The position numbers and the translations under genes were made by a program. The notes beneath the pieces are model-generated. The model saw only the letters and a program-made list of their open reading frames with translations. It ran no database searches and had not been told where the DNA came from. Of a stretch of 64,000 nt of DNA, positions 19,101 through 25,357 are shown one piece after another (the first letter of the stretch is position 1; each line of letters opens with the position of its first letter). This stretch comes from Allobosea sp. WAO (GTDB taxonomy: Bacteria; Pseudomonadota; Alphaproteobacteria; Rhizobiales; Beijerinckiaceae): positions 558,001 through 622,000 of the forward strand of contig NZ_JXTJ01000003.1 of assembly GCF_001509835.1 (NCBI RefSeq), in the 5' to 3' direction.

Positions 19101-19661
19101 ACGCAGCGCGACCTCGGTCATCGCCCGCGAGACGAGGCGCATTTCCTGGGTGCGGCGATAGAGCGCCGCCAGGACGAAGAAGAAGACGACCGGCGCGCCG
19201 GCGCCGAGCGTGAGCAGGGCCCATTGCCCCGGGCCGAAGGCGGCGATGCCGGGCGGCAGGCCCTCGGTGAAGGAGCCGTAGCGGCTGACCAGCGTGAAGC
19301 CGACGCCGCCGAGCCAGGCGAGGGAGGCGAGGGCGGCGAGCCAGTAGGGCCTGCCGGAGGGGCGGGCGGAGAAAGCCTGGACGAGCGAGCTGGAATCGCG
19401 GCGGTCGTCATTGGCGACGCGGCTGGTGTCGGGGGCGATGGCCGGGCGCGGCGGCGGCGCGGGCTCGGCGGCCTCGGACTTGAGCGGTGCGGCCTCGACG
19501 CGCGGCAATTCGACCTTGAGGTCGCCCCCGGCAGCGGAGGGCAGCTTCAGCTCGGGACTGTCCGCGGTGTCGTCGCCCTTGGGCTGGTCCAGCCTCAGCG
19601 CTTCCTCGATCGCCGACATGGCGGCCTCGGTCGGATCCTGGAGCTTGTTCTGCCGGGTCAT
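13113..19661 (-). CDS. gpr: Giant membrane-anchored coiled-coil repeat protein, GPR (growth pole ring)-like
   Basis: This protein has 2182 residues. The N-terminal 100 residues are charged and Pro-rich (cytoplasmic), two membrane segments follow at about 106-126 and 147-168, and more than 1700 residues of helical sequence built on 22-residue amphipathic repeats come next, for example GDGLVARLAEVTRDVEAAI. A Pro/Ala-rich linker near residues 1950-2030 leads to a conserved globular end (about 2070-2182, LWDRYKRGERNVFTRRLYTLQ). Topology, size and apolipoprotein-like repeats match the Agrobacterium GROWTH POLE RING protein (about 2100 residues, required for polar growth), which in turn resembles Caulobacter TipN. 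The homology call is from memory of the architecture. A strong terminator follows. An Hpt-domain gene is divergent upstream. Confidence 0.8.
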   Translation of the reverse strand: MTRQNKLQDPTEAAMSAIEEALRLDQPKGDDTADSPELKLPSAAGGDLKVELPRVEAAPLKSEAAEPAPPPRPAIAPDTSRVANDDRRDSSSLVQAFSARPSGRPYWLAALASLAWLGGVGFTLVSRYGSFTEGLPPGIAAFGPGQWALLTLGAGAPVVFFFVLAALYRRTQEMRLVSRAMTEVALRLAEPEIVATDSVLSLSQTIRREVAAMGDGIERAVARAGELETIVRGEIATLERAYADNEIRLRSLIDELVTQRESVVGNAERVKFAISGAHENISKDLETASRSIAEAVAQAGERVTVTLSDKGDQITLALGRAGERMVDEISGRGNELVERLQVTSSEVGERLTGASHSVTGLIDSRVQEIASSLERTGAVLTEGLTAGARDVTRAISETGAQVAETLANRAETVNETLRTTGETLAQEISQRGTTVAERFEQSGRTLVGLIDEQSSNLTARLAETGETLRTTISDEGESVTTRLAEVGRGVHVLLSKQNELVASRIQEAGDTVHSLLGKQGETLVERLTETVQTVDGLLREQSDSIILRFDEAGKGLNTLIGERGEELTARISAVGATVHSLFSEEAGSLVTRLSDIGHDVRGAIGSQGDTLIERLSEVGKGMQEALGERGDGLVARLANVTREVEEAIGARGDGLVARLSEVTRDVEAAIDQRGGGLVSSLANVTREVEDTIGARGDGLVARLAEVTRDVEAAIDQRGGGLVSSLANVAREVEDTIGARGDGLVARLADASREVENALGARGEGLAARLAEVTREVENSIGARGDGLVSRLAEVTGEIENAIGARGDGLVSRLADVTREVETAIEERGGGLVSRLSDVGREVQSALGERGESLVARLSEVGADVQAAIGEQRENLILQLAEAGSGVRNLLIAESEALSGRVVATGQDMQELLTGQSQALVTRVADVGRSVHGLLAERSGALISQLANAGQSLHDRLGDQGEAIAARINAASDSARAVFDDQQAAFIARLTQTGDEVAGTLGSQRESIIAGLTATGREVHGLIGAQREALIADLTTTGREVHGLLGEQSERLGDAARKLAETINVDGRHVADRVSDATIALRETFTTQADQASSLLAATGKDVVIALTQQGGRVNEALAANAESLMRSVDVRSQALNELLAGRHDAFTRLFDVQGREIEASIGARLGALEEIVVTRGGTLASKIANDARSFTDSVTLRLGQVEKLLGEEGQALAERIGERSQHAAEIMSTRTQEAAAAMENQIRIFEERSSAKSAEIATSLDGLIDRIDGNLGSRATALNEALVERTVDIARVMAEGGREVTRALAAKADEIGEVVTSKSEALTRTLADKADSINATLGGRALQIADTLDQSVARFEERVVDRLDSVSGTLDSRGTEIAERLQGTSEAISLTLGARAEELRALFDDKGSGMINALGQHGSQIALTLQSKSDEIAAALGASSEQLRVLFDEKGNGVISALGQRGSMIAQTLQSKSDEIAAALGASNEQLLALFDEKGGSAVSALGQRGSMIAHTLQSKSDEIAAVLGASTEELRALFDEKGGGVIATLDQRGAQIAQTLEMKSGELATALGSRTAELRALFDQTGGGMIEALSQKGEAIAGEVANVGEAVVRSLTSRGTSIIEGLRERGADITGALETASSQLRETLESGTSQSVEALLQTNEQLRTELGGMLGRLGEANKLMQQIVTGANKNLVAIEGSLSGRVEELQNVLSTVVEETGRASMQVASQIEALKGFSEGTLRETTALISRIDEQGSSMTEATQTNAAALNSVAARLEQVEARVGNALADRKEALEHLHGLIATRTDDIEQITRSFSSTLDASLSAAEGRTREIGGVLSESAEATTNAIAAQFDTIRAASGRERERITQALRSSYEQVVSEVGTEIAKVTERFQSAAEDMRGMSAEIQKELEATRSELKRGVLDLPRETQESTAAMRRVVADQIKALNELTEIVTRSGRSSDVARPAAENGSRRAASFQASAPAQASVAVPSPRMPALMEPLRASIDPTPEPTRAEPARAPAAEPARQDAVRTETARRQPEAAPAKSGWLSDLLNRASRDERAPEASKPTAHSIEKLDSLSVDIARMIDHDAAVELWDRYKRGERNVFTRRLYTLQGQQTFDEIRRKYRRDAEFKETVDRYIEEFERLLGEAAKDDRDSMVAKTYLTSETGKVYTMLAHASGRFE
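15000..15480 (-). repeat. Tandem 132-bp (44-residue) repeats inside the GPR-like gene, block 1
   Basis: Near-identical segments coding for SKSDEIAAALGASSEQL recur every 132 bases (three clear copies with starts near 15105, 15237 and 15369 on the plus strand). Each 44-residue unit is two 22-residue helical repeats. The high nucleotide identity suggests recent duplication or homogenisation. Confidence 0.75.
17020..17800 (-). repeat. Tandem 22-residue repeats inside the GPR-like gene, block 2
   Basis: Consecutive 66-base units encode the pattern GxRGDGLVxRLAxVTREVExxI. The most recent duplication is a 132-bp direct repeat, 17462-17593 and 17594-17725, which differs at only a few positions. The 22-residue periodicity is that of apolipoprotein-like amphipathic helices. 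Confidence 0.85.
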
Positions 19662-19839
19662 GAATGCCGCCTCGCTACGCTACTGGCGATGGACGTGTCG
19701 TCACACGCCGCACGACGAAAACCGGCCGCCTCAAGCCGAGATCCCGCAAGCGACACGACGCCCATCGTTTACTGTCTCGAAGCGTAGTTGAGGCAAGGAC
19801 TGAATGAAACCAGTTTCCCTCGCCGATTCACAAACGTCG

Positions 19840-19855
19840 TTAACGCCTCATTCAC
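19840..19855. promoter_or_regulatory. Possible degenerate CtrA site between gpr and hpt
   Basis: TTAA-N7-TTCAC at 19840-19855 matches the CtrA consensus TTAA-N7-TTAAC except for one base. It lies in the 268-base divergent region between the GPR-like and Hpt genes (19662-19929). A single imperfect match is weak evidence; the biological setting makes it worth recording. Confidence 0.3.
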
Positions 19856-19880
19856 CATGATGGCGCTTCCTAAGGGGTCA

Positions 19881-19907
19881 CGAGACCGCGCCCGGCACGC
19901 GGTCTCG
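19881..19907 (+). other. 10-bp perfect hairpin in the hpt leader
   Basis: CGAGACCGCG at 19881-19890 pairs with CGCGGTCTCG at 19898-19907 across a 7-base loop, ending 22 bases before the hpt start codon. There is no following T-run, so it is not a standard terminator. It may shape the 5' leader of the hpt transcript or be a protein-binding palindrome. Confidence 0.55.
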
Positions 19908-19929
19908 GACCTGAAAGTCGAGTACCACA

Positions 19930-20268
19930 ATGAGCAATACAGCCATCGATCTCGAGCATCTCGCCCGCCAGACGGGCGGCGATATCGCGCTGGAGCGCGA
20001 ACTGCTCGTCCTCTTCTCCCAGCAATGCGCCCGCCATCTGCGCACCATCCATGGCAGCGCCGACGATAACGCCAGGCGCGACGCCGCCCACACGCTGAAA
20101 GGTGCCGCCCGGGCGATCGGCGCCTGGCAGGTCGCCGATGCGGCCGACCTGATCGAGCAGCAGCTCGCCGCGCCGGGCTCGCATCCCCAGGAGGCGAGCA
20201 TGGATGCGTTGACGCTGGCGGCGGCAGAGGCCCGTGCGGCGATTGCGCGCTTCGACTGCGCTGCCTGA
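19930..20268 (+). CDS. Single-domain histidine phosphotransfer (Hpt) protein
   Basis: This 112-residue protein is a free-standing Hpt domain: a four-helix bundle with the phospho-accepting H54 in AHTLKGAARAIGA. It would shuttle phosphate between a hybrid kinase and a response regulator in the cytoplasm. No kinase or regulator lies in the window, so the partners are unknown. It is divergent from the GPR-like polarity gene and preceded by a strong hairpin. It is unlike the dimeric ChpT of the CtrA pathway, which is about twice as long. Confidence 0.87.
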   Translation: MSNTAIDLEHLARQTGGDIALERELLVLFSQQCARHLRTIHGSADDNARRDAAHTLKGAARAIGAWQVADAADLIEQQLAAPGSHPQEASMDALTLAAAEARAAIARFDCAA

Positions 20269-20441
20269 AATCGCCGTTTCGCCCGCTTTCGAAATCCTCT
20301 AGAGACGATTTGGCTCGCGGCTGCCCGCGGGCCTCAATCCCATTTGCGGGCGATTGACGTGGCGCGTCTCCAGGACCGCGCCTGGCTTCGCCCGGACAGG
20401 TCAAGCCGCTAAGCCGCCAGGATGGCGTGCCGGAGTTCACC

Positions 20442-20762
20442 ATGCCGCAGATCACGTTCATCGATGCCCAGGGTACCAGCCGCACGGTGGAAGGCGAGGT
20501 CGGCTCGACGGTGATGGAGGTCGCGGTCCGCAACGGCGTGCCGGGCATCGAGGCCGAATGCGGCGGAGCCTGCGCCTGCGCAACCTGCCATGTCTATGTC
20601 GATGATGCCTGGCTCGCGGCGACCGGCCAGGCCGAGCCGATGGAGGAGGACATGCTCGACTTCGCCTTCGACGTGCGCCCAGGCTCGCGCCTGTCCTGCC
20701 AGATCCGCGTCCGCGACGAGCTCGACGGCCTGATCGTCCGCACGCCGGCCCGGCAGGGCTGA
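20442..20762 (+). CDS. Adrenodoxin-type [2Fe-2S] ferredoxin
   Basis: This 106-residue ferredoxin has the cluster ligands C40-x5-C46-x2-C49 ([12 protein letters not shown]) and C86 (RLSC), the spacing of adrenodoxin/putidaredoxin-type proteins that donate electrons to P450s or act in Fe-S assembly. The ATG at 20442 (MPQITFID) is preferred because GGAG sits a few bases upstream and the first beta strand starts there; a GTG at 20427 is an alternative. No P450 or ferredoxin reductase is adjacent, so it probably serves partners encoded elsewhere. Confidence 0.9.
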   Translation: MPQITFIDAQGTSRTVEGEVGSTVMEVAVRNGVPGIEAECGGACACATCHVYVDDAWLAATGQAEPMEEDMLDFAFDVRPGSRLSCQIRVRDELDGLIVRTPARQG

Positions 20763-20774
20763 GCGGCGGGCGGC

Positions 20775-22040
20775 CTATTCGGCCGCGGCGGGTGCCGTCG
20801 GCGCGAGCGTCGTCTCGTGCCCGGCCTTCGGATGGCGCGGCACCAGCAGCGACAGGGTGAGAGAGCCCGTGGCTACCGCCGCCCCGATATAGAAGACCAG
20901 CGCCGGATCGCGCAGCCAGATCAGGCCGAAGGTGATCGGCAGGAACACCGCCGCGATGTGGTTGATCGTGAAGGCGACCGCCGAGGTCGGCGCGATGTCG
21001 GCTGGGTCGGCGATCTTCTGGAAATAGGTGCGCTGGGCCAGGACCAGTGTGAAGAAGACGCCGTCGATGACGAAGAGCGCGCCTGCCACCAGCGCGCCCC
21101 AGGCGCCGAATTGGCCATGGCTCGCCAGCGCATAGCCGACGAACACCGCGATCAGTGAGATGTTCTCGAGCTGGATCGTGGCGCGCTCGCCGATCCGGCC
21201 GACCAGGCTGCCGAGCAGCGGCCCGGCGAAGGCGTTGATGCCATAAGTCGCGAGCAGCAGGGTCGCCGTCGCCGCGACGTCGTAGCCAAAGCGCTCGACC
21301 AGCAGGAAGCCGCCAAAGGCCATGAAGATCTGGCGCCGCGCGCCCGACATGAAGGTCAGCGCGTAATAAAGCCAGTAGCGCTTGCGGAGCACAAAACCCT
21401 TGTTCTGCGGCACCGCGCCCTGGAAGCGCGGGAACAGCGCCATTGCGACGATGGTGAGAGCGATGGTGACGACGCCGGCGCCGAGGAAGACAGTGGCATA
21501 GCTCGGCTGCAGCGTTCGCCAGATCAGCGCGATCGAGCCGAAGGCGAGCAATTGCGCGATCGCCGAGGCCCCGGCGATCCTGCCGAGCAGGCGCGGCGCC
21601 TCCGATTTCGGCAGCAGCTGCAATTGCAGGGATTGCTGGGCCGTCTCGTAATAGTGGAAGCCGATCGACATGATCGTCGTCGTCAGCAAGAGCCCGCCGA
21701 GGCTCGGATAGAAGCCGGTGAGCGCGACGCCGAGACCCAGCGTCAGCAGGCTCAGATAGGCCAGCATCTGCTCGCGCATGATCCAGAACAGGATGATCGC
21801 GGTGAAGGCCAGGAAACCCGGGATTTCGCGCACCGACTGCAGGATGCCGATGTCCTGACCGGTGAAGCCCGCCGCTTCCTTGGCGAAATTGTTCAGCAGC
21901 GCGCTCCAGCTCGCGTAGCCGAACCAGTTGACGAAGGCGAGCACCATCAGGAAGCTGGTCGGAGAGGCGAGGAGCCCGGTCAGCCGGCGAGGAGGGGAGG
22001 CTTCGGGCATCGGCGCATCCGGACAGGAGAATGCCACCAT
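20775..22040 (-). CDS. MFS transporter
   Basis: This 421-residue protein has about twelve hydrophobic segments with the overall pattern of the major facilitator superfamily (for example SVREIPGFLAFTAIILFWIMREQ in the first half). An internal ATG at 22010 (MPEASPPRR) is an equally good start. It converges on the ferredoxin gene, leaving only 12 bases between stops, and is divergent from the universal stress protein gene. The substrate is not recognisable. Confidence 0.8.
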   Translation of the reverse strand: MVAFSCPDAPMPEASPPRRLTGLLASPTSFLMVLAFVNWFGYASWSALLNNFAKEAAGFTGQDIGILQSVREIPGFLAFTAIILFWIMREQMLAYLSLLTLGLGVALTGFYPSLGGLLLTTTIMSIGFHYYETAQQSLQLQLLPKSEAPRLLGRIAGASAIAQLLAFGSIALIWRTLQPSYATVFLGAGVVTIALTIVAMALFPRFQGAVPQNKGFVLRKRYWLYYALTFMSGARRQIFMAFGGFLLVERFGYDVAATATLLLATYGINAFAGPLLGSLVGRIGERATIQLENISLIAVFVGYALASHGQFGAWGALVAGALFVIDGVFFTLVLAQRTYFQKIADPADIAPTSAVAFTINHIAAVFLPITFGLIWLRDPALVFYIGAAVATGSLTLSLLVPRHPKAGHETTLAPTAPAAAE

Positions 22041-22122
22041 GGGGCGGCCTCCGCCGGACTGTTAAACCCATGCCGATCCACGTCAAATTCCGCGGCATCA
22101 TGACGACCATGCGTGACGCCGG

Positions 22123-22136
22123 TTGATCGAGCGCAA
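22123..22136 (+). promoter_or_regulatory. FixK/FNR-type box
   Basis: TTGATCGAGCGCAA fits the FixK2 consensus TTG(A/C)-N6-(T/G)CAA known from Bradyrhizobium. It lies 60 bases upstream of the universal stress protein start, a spacing compatible with activation from about -40. Oxygen-limited induction of the stress gene is inferred. Confidence 0.6.
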
Positions 22137-22196
22137 CGACCGGGAATCCGCCCGGTGCCAGAATCCATCCCAGTCGAGCACAGCGAGGAGAATGCG

Positions 22197-22619
22197 ATGT
22201 ACAAATCGATTCTGGTTCCGGTCGATCTCGCCGAAGCGGATTTGGCAGCCCCGGCCATCGCGGCGGCGGAATCCTTCGCGACAGCCTCGGACGGTACGGT
22301 GCGGCTGGTCTATGTCCGGTCGCTGGTGCCGATCACCTACATGGAGTTCGTCCCGGCCGATTTCGACGCCGGTCAGCAAAACGAGGCCGAGCAGCAGCTC
22401 GCCGAGATCGCCGCCAAGGTGAAGCTGCCGAGCGAACGCGTTTCAGCCAAGGTGCTGGTCGGTTCGGTCCATGGCGAAGTGCTGGCGGAGGCCGATGCCA
22501 GCGGCGCTGATCTGATCGTGATCGGCTCGCATGAGCCCGGCATGCTCGCCTATGTCATCGGCTCGAACGCCTCGACCATCGTCAGGCGCGCCAAGTGCTC
22601 GGTGCTGGTGGTGCGGTAG
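22197..22619 (+). CDS. Universal stress protein (UspA family)
   Basis: This 140-residue single-domain UspA protein has an N-terminal strand YKSILVPVDL, the middle segment DLIVIGSHEPGMLAYVIGSNAS typical of the nucleotide-binding loop region, and a terminal strand CSVLVVR. The ATG at 22197 follows a good ribosome site (GAGGAG). Family members bind ATP or other ligands and support survival under stress, often low oxygen. A FixK-type box upstream suggests low-oxygen control. It is followed by a palindromic intergenic element. Confidence 0.92.
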   Translation: MYKSILVPVDLAEADLAAPAIAAAESFATASDGTVRLVYVRSLVPITYMEFVPADFDAGQQNEAEQQLAEIAAKVKLPSERVSAKVLVGSVHGEVLAEADASGADLIVIGSHEPGMLAYVIGSNASTIVRRAKCSVLVVR

Positions 22620-22648
22620 GGCGCGTACCCTTTCGCAGGAGAACAGCG

Positions 22649-22752
22649 GTCATCCCGGACAAGCCGCGAAGCGGCGTAGATCCGGTATCCATCGACGGGC
22701 ACTGGAGCCTGATGATGGATCTCGGGCCGAGCTTCGCTCGCCCAGGATGACG
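22649..22752. repeat. Dispersed palindromic intergenic element, copy B
   Basis: The element begins GTCATCCCGGACAAGCCGCG and ends CAGGATGACG, giving complementary outer ends (GTCAT/ATGAC), with inner hairpin-forming segments such as GCCGCGAAGCGGC. It occupies most of the gap between the universal stress gene and the convergent membrane-protein gene. Confidence 0.7.
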
Positions 22753-22798
22753 AGATCGGCGCACCCGACGTGAATTGCTCGGGCATGGCCCGAGGTCC

Positions 22799-23395
22799 TC
22801 AGCTCTGTTTGCCTCCGGGTACCAGCGCGTCCGGCACTTCGCCGCATGACAGCTCGCTGGGGCGATTGAGCTTGACCATGGGCCAGACCTGCCAGAACGA
22901 GGCGGCGCCGAGCAGGATTCCGAGGAAACCGGCCGTGGTCGCCTCCGTCTGGAAGGCGCGCAGGGTGAACCAGGTCAGCATGACCAGCGAAAGCCCACCG
23001 ACCACCGTCAGCGCCAGCCAAAGCGGAAAGGGCTTGCCGGCGACGAAGCGGGCCTTCGGGTTCGCCCGCGCGATCGCGGCCGATAGCGCGGTGACGAAGG
23101 CGTGGTAGCGCGCATCGTCGCGGTCGATATCGGTCAGCGAGCGCCAGGACAGGTTCCCGAAGGTGATACTCTTGCCGTCGGTGAGCCGCAGCTGCGTGCG
23201 ATAGCTTTTCGACGTGACGTTGCTCGGTGCATAGAAGAAGCGCACCTGCTCGACCGCCGACAGCCTGACCCGGTCGACCTTGCGGGTGCTGTCGATCTCC
23301 AGCACGTCGCCGTCGAGGCGATAGGCGAGCTCGAAGCCGATCGGCTTGGGGCGTTGGCGCCAGGAGGGCGGGGGGGCGTCGTCGTCAACTTGCAT
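22799..23395 (-). CDS. Hypothetical two-span membrane protein
   Basis: This 198-residue protein has a soluble N-terminal part (about 1-120) rich in beta-strand-like sequence (FELAYRLDGDVLEIDSTRKV; SYRTQLRLTDGKSITFGNLS), possibly a PH-like domain. Two hydrophobic segments follow at about 124-145 and 150-172. The short C-terminal tail would be in the same compartment as the N-terminus. I do not recognise the family. It converges on the universal stress gene across a repeat element. Confidence 0.72.
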   Translation of the reverse strand: MQVDDDAPPPSWRQRPKPIGFELAYRLDGDVLEIDSTRKVDRVRLSAVEQVRFFYAPSNVTSKSYRTQLRLTDGKSITFGNLSWRSLTDIDRDDARYHAFVTALSAAIARANPKARFVAGKPFPLWLALTVVGGLSLVMLTWFTLRAFQTEATTAGFLGILLGAASFWQVWPMVKLNRPSELSCGEVPDALVPGGKQS

Positions 23396-23411
23396 GGCGC
23401 GAAGCTCTAGC

Positions 23412-23453
23412 CGTCATTTGCGGGCTGAGCAAAGCGCAGACACGAGAATCTCC
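23412..23453. repeat. Degenerate fragment of the palindromic intergenic element, copy F
   Basis: GTCATTTGCGGGCTGAGCAA and the following bases up to GAATCTC align with the left half of copy D at 33430 (GTCATTCTCGGGCGCAGCGA, also followed by GAATCTC). The right half is missing. Confidence 0.45.
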
Positions 23454-23478
23454 CGGAGGAGACGCCCGAGCCAGCGAA

Positions 23479-24654
23479 TTACCGCGTCAGCGCCTTCATC
23501 GCACCGTCAAGCCCGTCCAGCGTCAGCGGGAACATCCGCCCGCCCATCAGCCCGCCGATCTGAAGGATCGACTGGGTGTAGCTCCACAGATGCTGCTGCA
23601 CCGGATTGAGCCAGACGGATTTCTGGAAGCGCTCGGTCAGCCGCCGCATCCAGACCTCGCCGGGCTCCTCGTTCCAGTGCTCGACCGAGCCGCCCGGCAT
23701 GGCGATCTCATAGGGGCTCATCGACGCGTCCCCGACGAAGACCAGTCGGTAGTCGGGCGGATAGGTGCGCAGAATGTCGAAGGTCGGGATGACCTGGTCG
23801 TGCCGGCGCCGATTCTCCTTCCAGACCCGCTCATAAGGGCAGTTGTGGAAATAGAAATGCTCGAAATGCTTGAACTCGGCCCGGGCCGCCGAGAACAGCT
23901 CCTCGGCGAGCTCGATATGCCAGTCCATTGAGCCGCCGACATCGAGGAAGAGCAGGACCTTCACGGCGTTGTGCCGCTCGGGCCTGAGCTTGACGTCGAG
24001 ATAGCCGTGCTTGGCGGTCTCCGAGATCGTCTCGTCGAGATCGAGTTCCTCGGCGGCGCCGGTGCGGGCGAATTTGCGCAGGCGGCGCAGCGCGATCCTT
24101 AAGTTGCGGACGCCGAGTTCGCGGGTGTCGTCGAAATCCTTGAACTCGCGCTTGTCCCAGACCTTCACCGCCCGGAAATTGCGGTTCTTGTCCTGGCCGA
24201 TGCGCACGCCTTCGGGATTGTAGCCATAGGCGCCATAGGGCGAGGTGCCGGCGGTGCCGATCCATTTCGAGCCGCCCTGGTGGCGGCCCTTCTGCTCGGC
24301 GAGGCGCTGCTTGAGCGTTTCGAGCAGCTTGTCCCAGCCGAGAGCATCGAGCTGGGCCTTTTCCTCCTCGGTCAGGAACTTCTCGGCGAGCTTGCGCAGC
24401 CATTCCTCGGGAATGCCGGCCTGCTCGAAGGCCTCGCCAAGCGTCTCCATGCCCTTGAATACGTGGGCGAAGACCCGGTCGAAGCGGTCGAGATGGCGCT
24501 CGTCCTTGACGAGGCAGGTGCGGGCGAGATGGTAGAACTCGTCGACGCGGTGCTCGGCGAGGTCGGCTTCGACCCCCTCAAGCAGGGCAAGGTATTCCCG
24601 CAGCGTGACGGGCACCTTGGCGGCGCGCAGATCGGTGAAGAGGCGTAGGAACAT
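23479..24654 (-). CDS. VWA-domain protein, CoxE-like
   Basis: This 391-residue cytoplasmic protein has a helical N-terminal half and a C-terminal von Willebrand A domain starting near residue 228 (AVKVLLFLDVGGSMDWHIELAEELFSAA). The metal-site motif is DVGGSM, a form I associate with CoxE-like proteins, in place of DxSxS. Such proteins usually pair with a MoxR-type AAA+ ATPase in metal insertion or complex remodelling, but no such ATPase is adjacent. It lies downstream of the HU gene on the same strand, separated by a large hairpin. Confidence 0.83.
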   Translation of the reverse strand: MFLRLFTDLRAAKVPVTLREYLALLEGVEADLAEHRVDEFYHLARTCLVKDERHLDRFDRVFAHVFKGMETLGEAFEQAGIPEEWLRKLAEKFLTEEEKAQLDALGWDKLLETLKQRLAEQKGRHQGGSKWIGTAGTSPYGAYGYNPEGVRIGQDKNRNFRAVKVWDKREFKDFDDTRELGVRNLRIALRRLRKFARTGAAEELDLDETISETAKHGYLDVKLRPERHNAVKVLLFLDVGGSMDWHIELAEELFSAARAEFKHFEHFYFHNCPYERVWKENRRRHDQVIPTFDILRTYPPDYRLVFVGDASMSPYEIAMPGGSVEHWNEEPGEVWMRRLTERFQKSVWLNPVQQHLWSYTQSILQIGGLMGGRMFPLTLDGLDGAMKALTR

Positions 24655-24731
24655 CGCGCTACTGTGGGCAGCGCGGCGGCGCGGTCAAGGCCGAGCCGAT
24701 TGTGCTGGCGGTATTCCAGTGCGCCTCAGGC

Positions 24732-24773
24732 GGCTCATGGCGAAAGCACGCATCGCGCCTTTCGCCATGAGCC
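24732..24773. other. 15-bp perfect inverted repeat between hup and the VWA gene
   Basis: GGCTCATGGCGAAAG at 24732-24746 and CTTTCGCCATGAGCC at 24759-24773 are exactly complementary around a 12-base loop. It is 22 bases downstream of the HU stop. There is no T-run, so it may be a Rho-linked 3' stabilising hairpin or processing site of the abundant HU message. Confidence 0.7.
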
Positions 24774-24795
24774 AGCCATCGGCTAGCACATGGTC

Positions 24796-25068
24796 TCAGG
24801 CGACGGCGTCGGCCAGATCCTTGGTGACCTTGAACTTGACGACGGTCTTGGCGGGAACCTTGATCGTTGCGCCTGTCGACGGGTTGCGGGCCTCGCGGGC
24901 CTCGCGCTTGGCCGCCGCCAGCTTGCCGATGCCGCCGAGGGTGACGTCGCCGCCGGACTTCAGGGTCTTGGCGACGACGCCGGCGAGCGAGCCCAGGATG
25001 GCCGAGACGTCGGCCTTGGTCTTGCCGGTCTCGTCGGCGATGGCGGCGATCAGTTCGTTCTTGGTCAT
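24796..25068 (-). CDS. hup: HU-family DNA-binding protein
   Basis: This 90-residue histone-like protein begins MTKNELIAAIADETG and carries the usual dimer core (VTLGGIGKLAAAKREAREARNP) and the flexible DNA-binding arm region (NPSTGATIKVPAKTVVKF). It bends and compacts DNA as a dimer. The ribosome site AGGAGG is perfect and lies 6 bases before the ATG, as expected for a highly expressed gene. A 289-base promoter region (25069-25357) separates it from the divergent monooxygenase. Confidence 0.93.
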   Translation of the reverse strand: MTKNELIAAIADETGKTKADVSAILGSLAGVVAKTLKSGGDVTLGGIGKLAAAKREAREARNPSTGATIKVPAKTVVKFKVTKDLADAVA

Positions 25069-25300
25069 ACAACCCTCCTGGAAGAGCAATGATGAAAGTA
25101 GCCTCGCTCCGGCGCCGCTTTTGAAGGCCGGAGCGTCGCGGCGAATCGGTGCGCTGTCGCGCGCGAACCCACCGTGTTGCATGGCTGCCATCCAAAAACG
25201 ACAGCATTGGGTCTAGATACGCACAGAATACGGCATCGTTCCGCGGAAAAATGCGCTTTTCCGGCCCTGCCCGAGGGAGAGGGGCGAGGAGGGTGGGCGA

Positions 25301-25337
25301 TTGACAAGCTTCGCGCTGATATTTCAAGCTTGAAATA
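25301..25337 (+). promoter_or_regulatory. Promoter/operator of the monooxygenase gene: 18-bp HindIII-centred palindrome
   Basis: TATTTCAAGCTTGAAATA at 25320-25337 is a perfect 18-bp palindrome ending 20 bases before the start codon. A second AAGCTT core lies exactly 20 bp upstream (25306-25311), within TTGACAAGCTT, where TTGACA could be a -35 element. Size and symmetry suit a MarR-type dimer; two sites two helical turns apart would allow side-by-side binding. No MarR gene is in the window. Confidence 0.6.
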
Positions 25338-25357
25338 ATAATGGGGAATGAGCGCGC

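Noticed and set aside
13134..19787. A 2217-codon open frame on the plus strand, antisense to the giant gene
   Set aside because: Its codons are exactly in register with the reverse-strand codons, so stops arise only where the real gene uses TTA, CTA or TCA, which are rare at this GC content. The translation is low-complexity and lacks membrane segments or motifs, whereas the reverse strand has membrane helices, a conserved C-terminus and a terminator.
23479..24654. DVGGSM instead of DxSxS as a broken VWA metal site
   Set aside because: This variant is, to my knowledge, normal for CoxE-like VWA proteins, so I do not treat it as a lost site.
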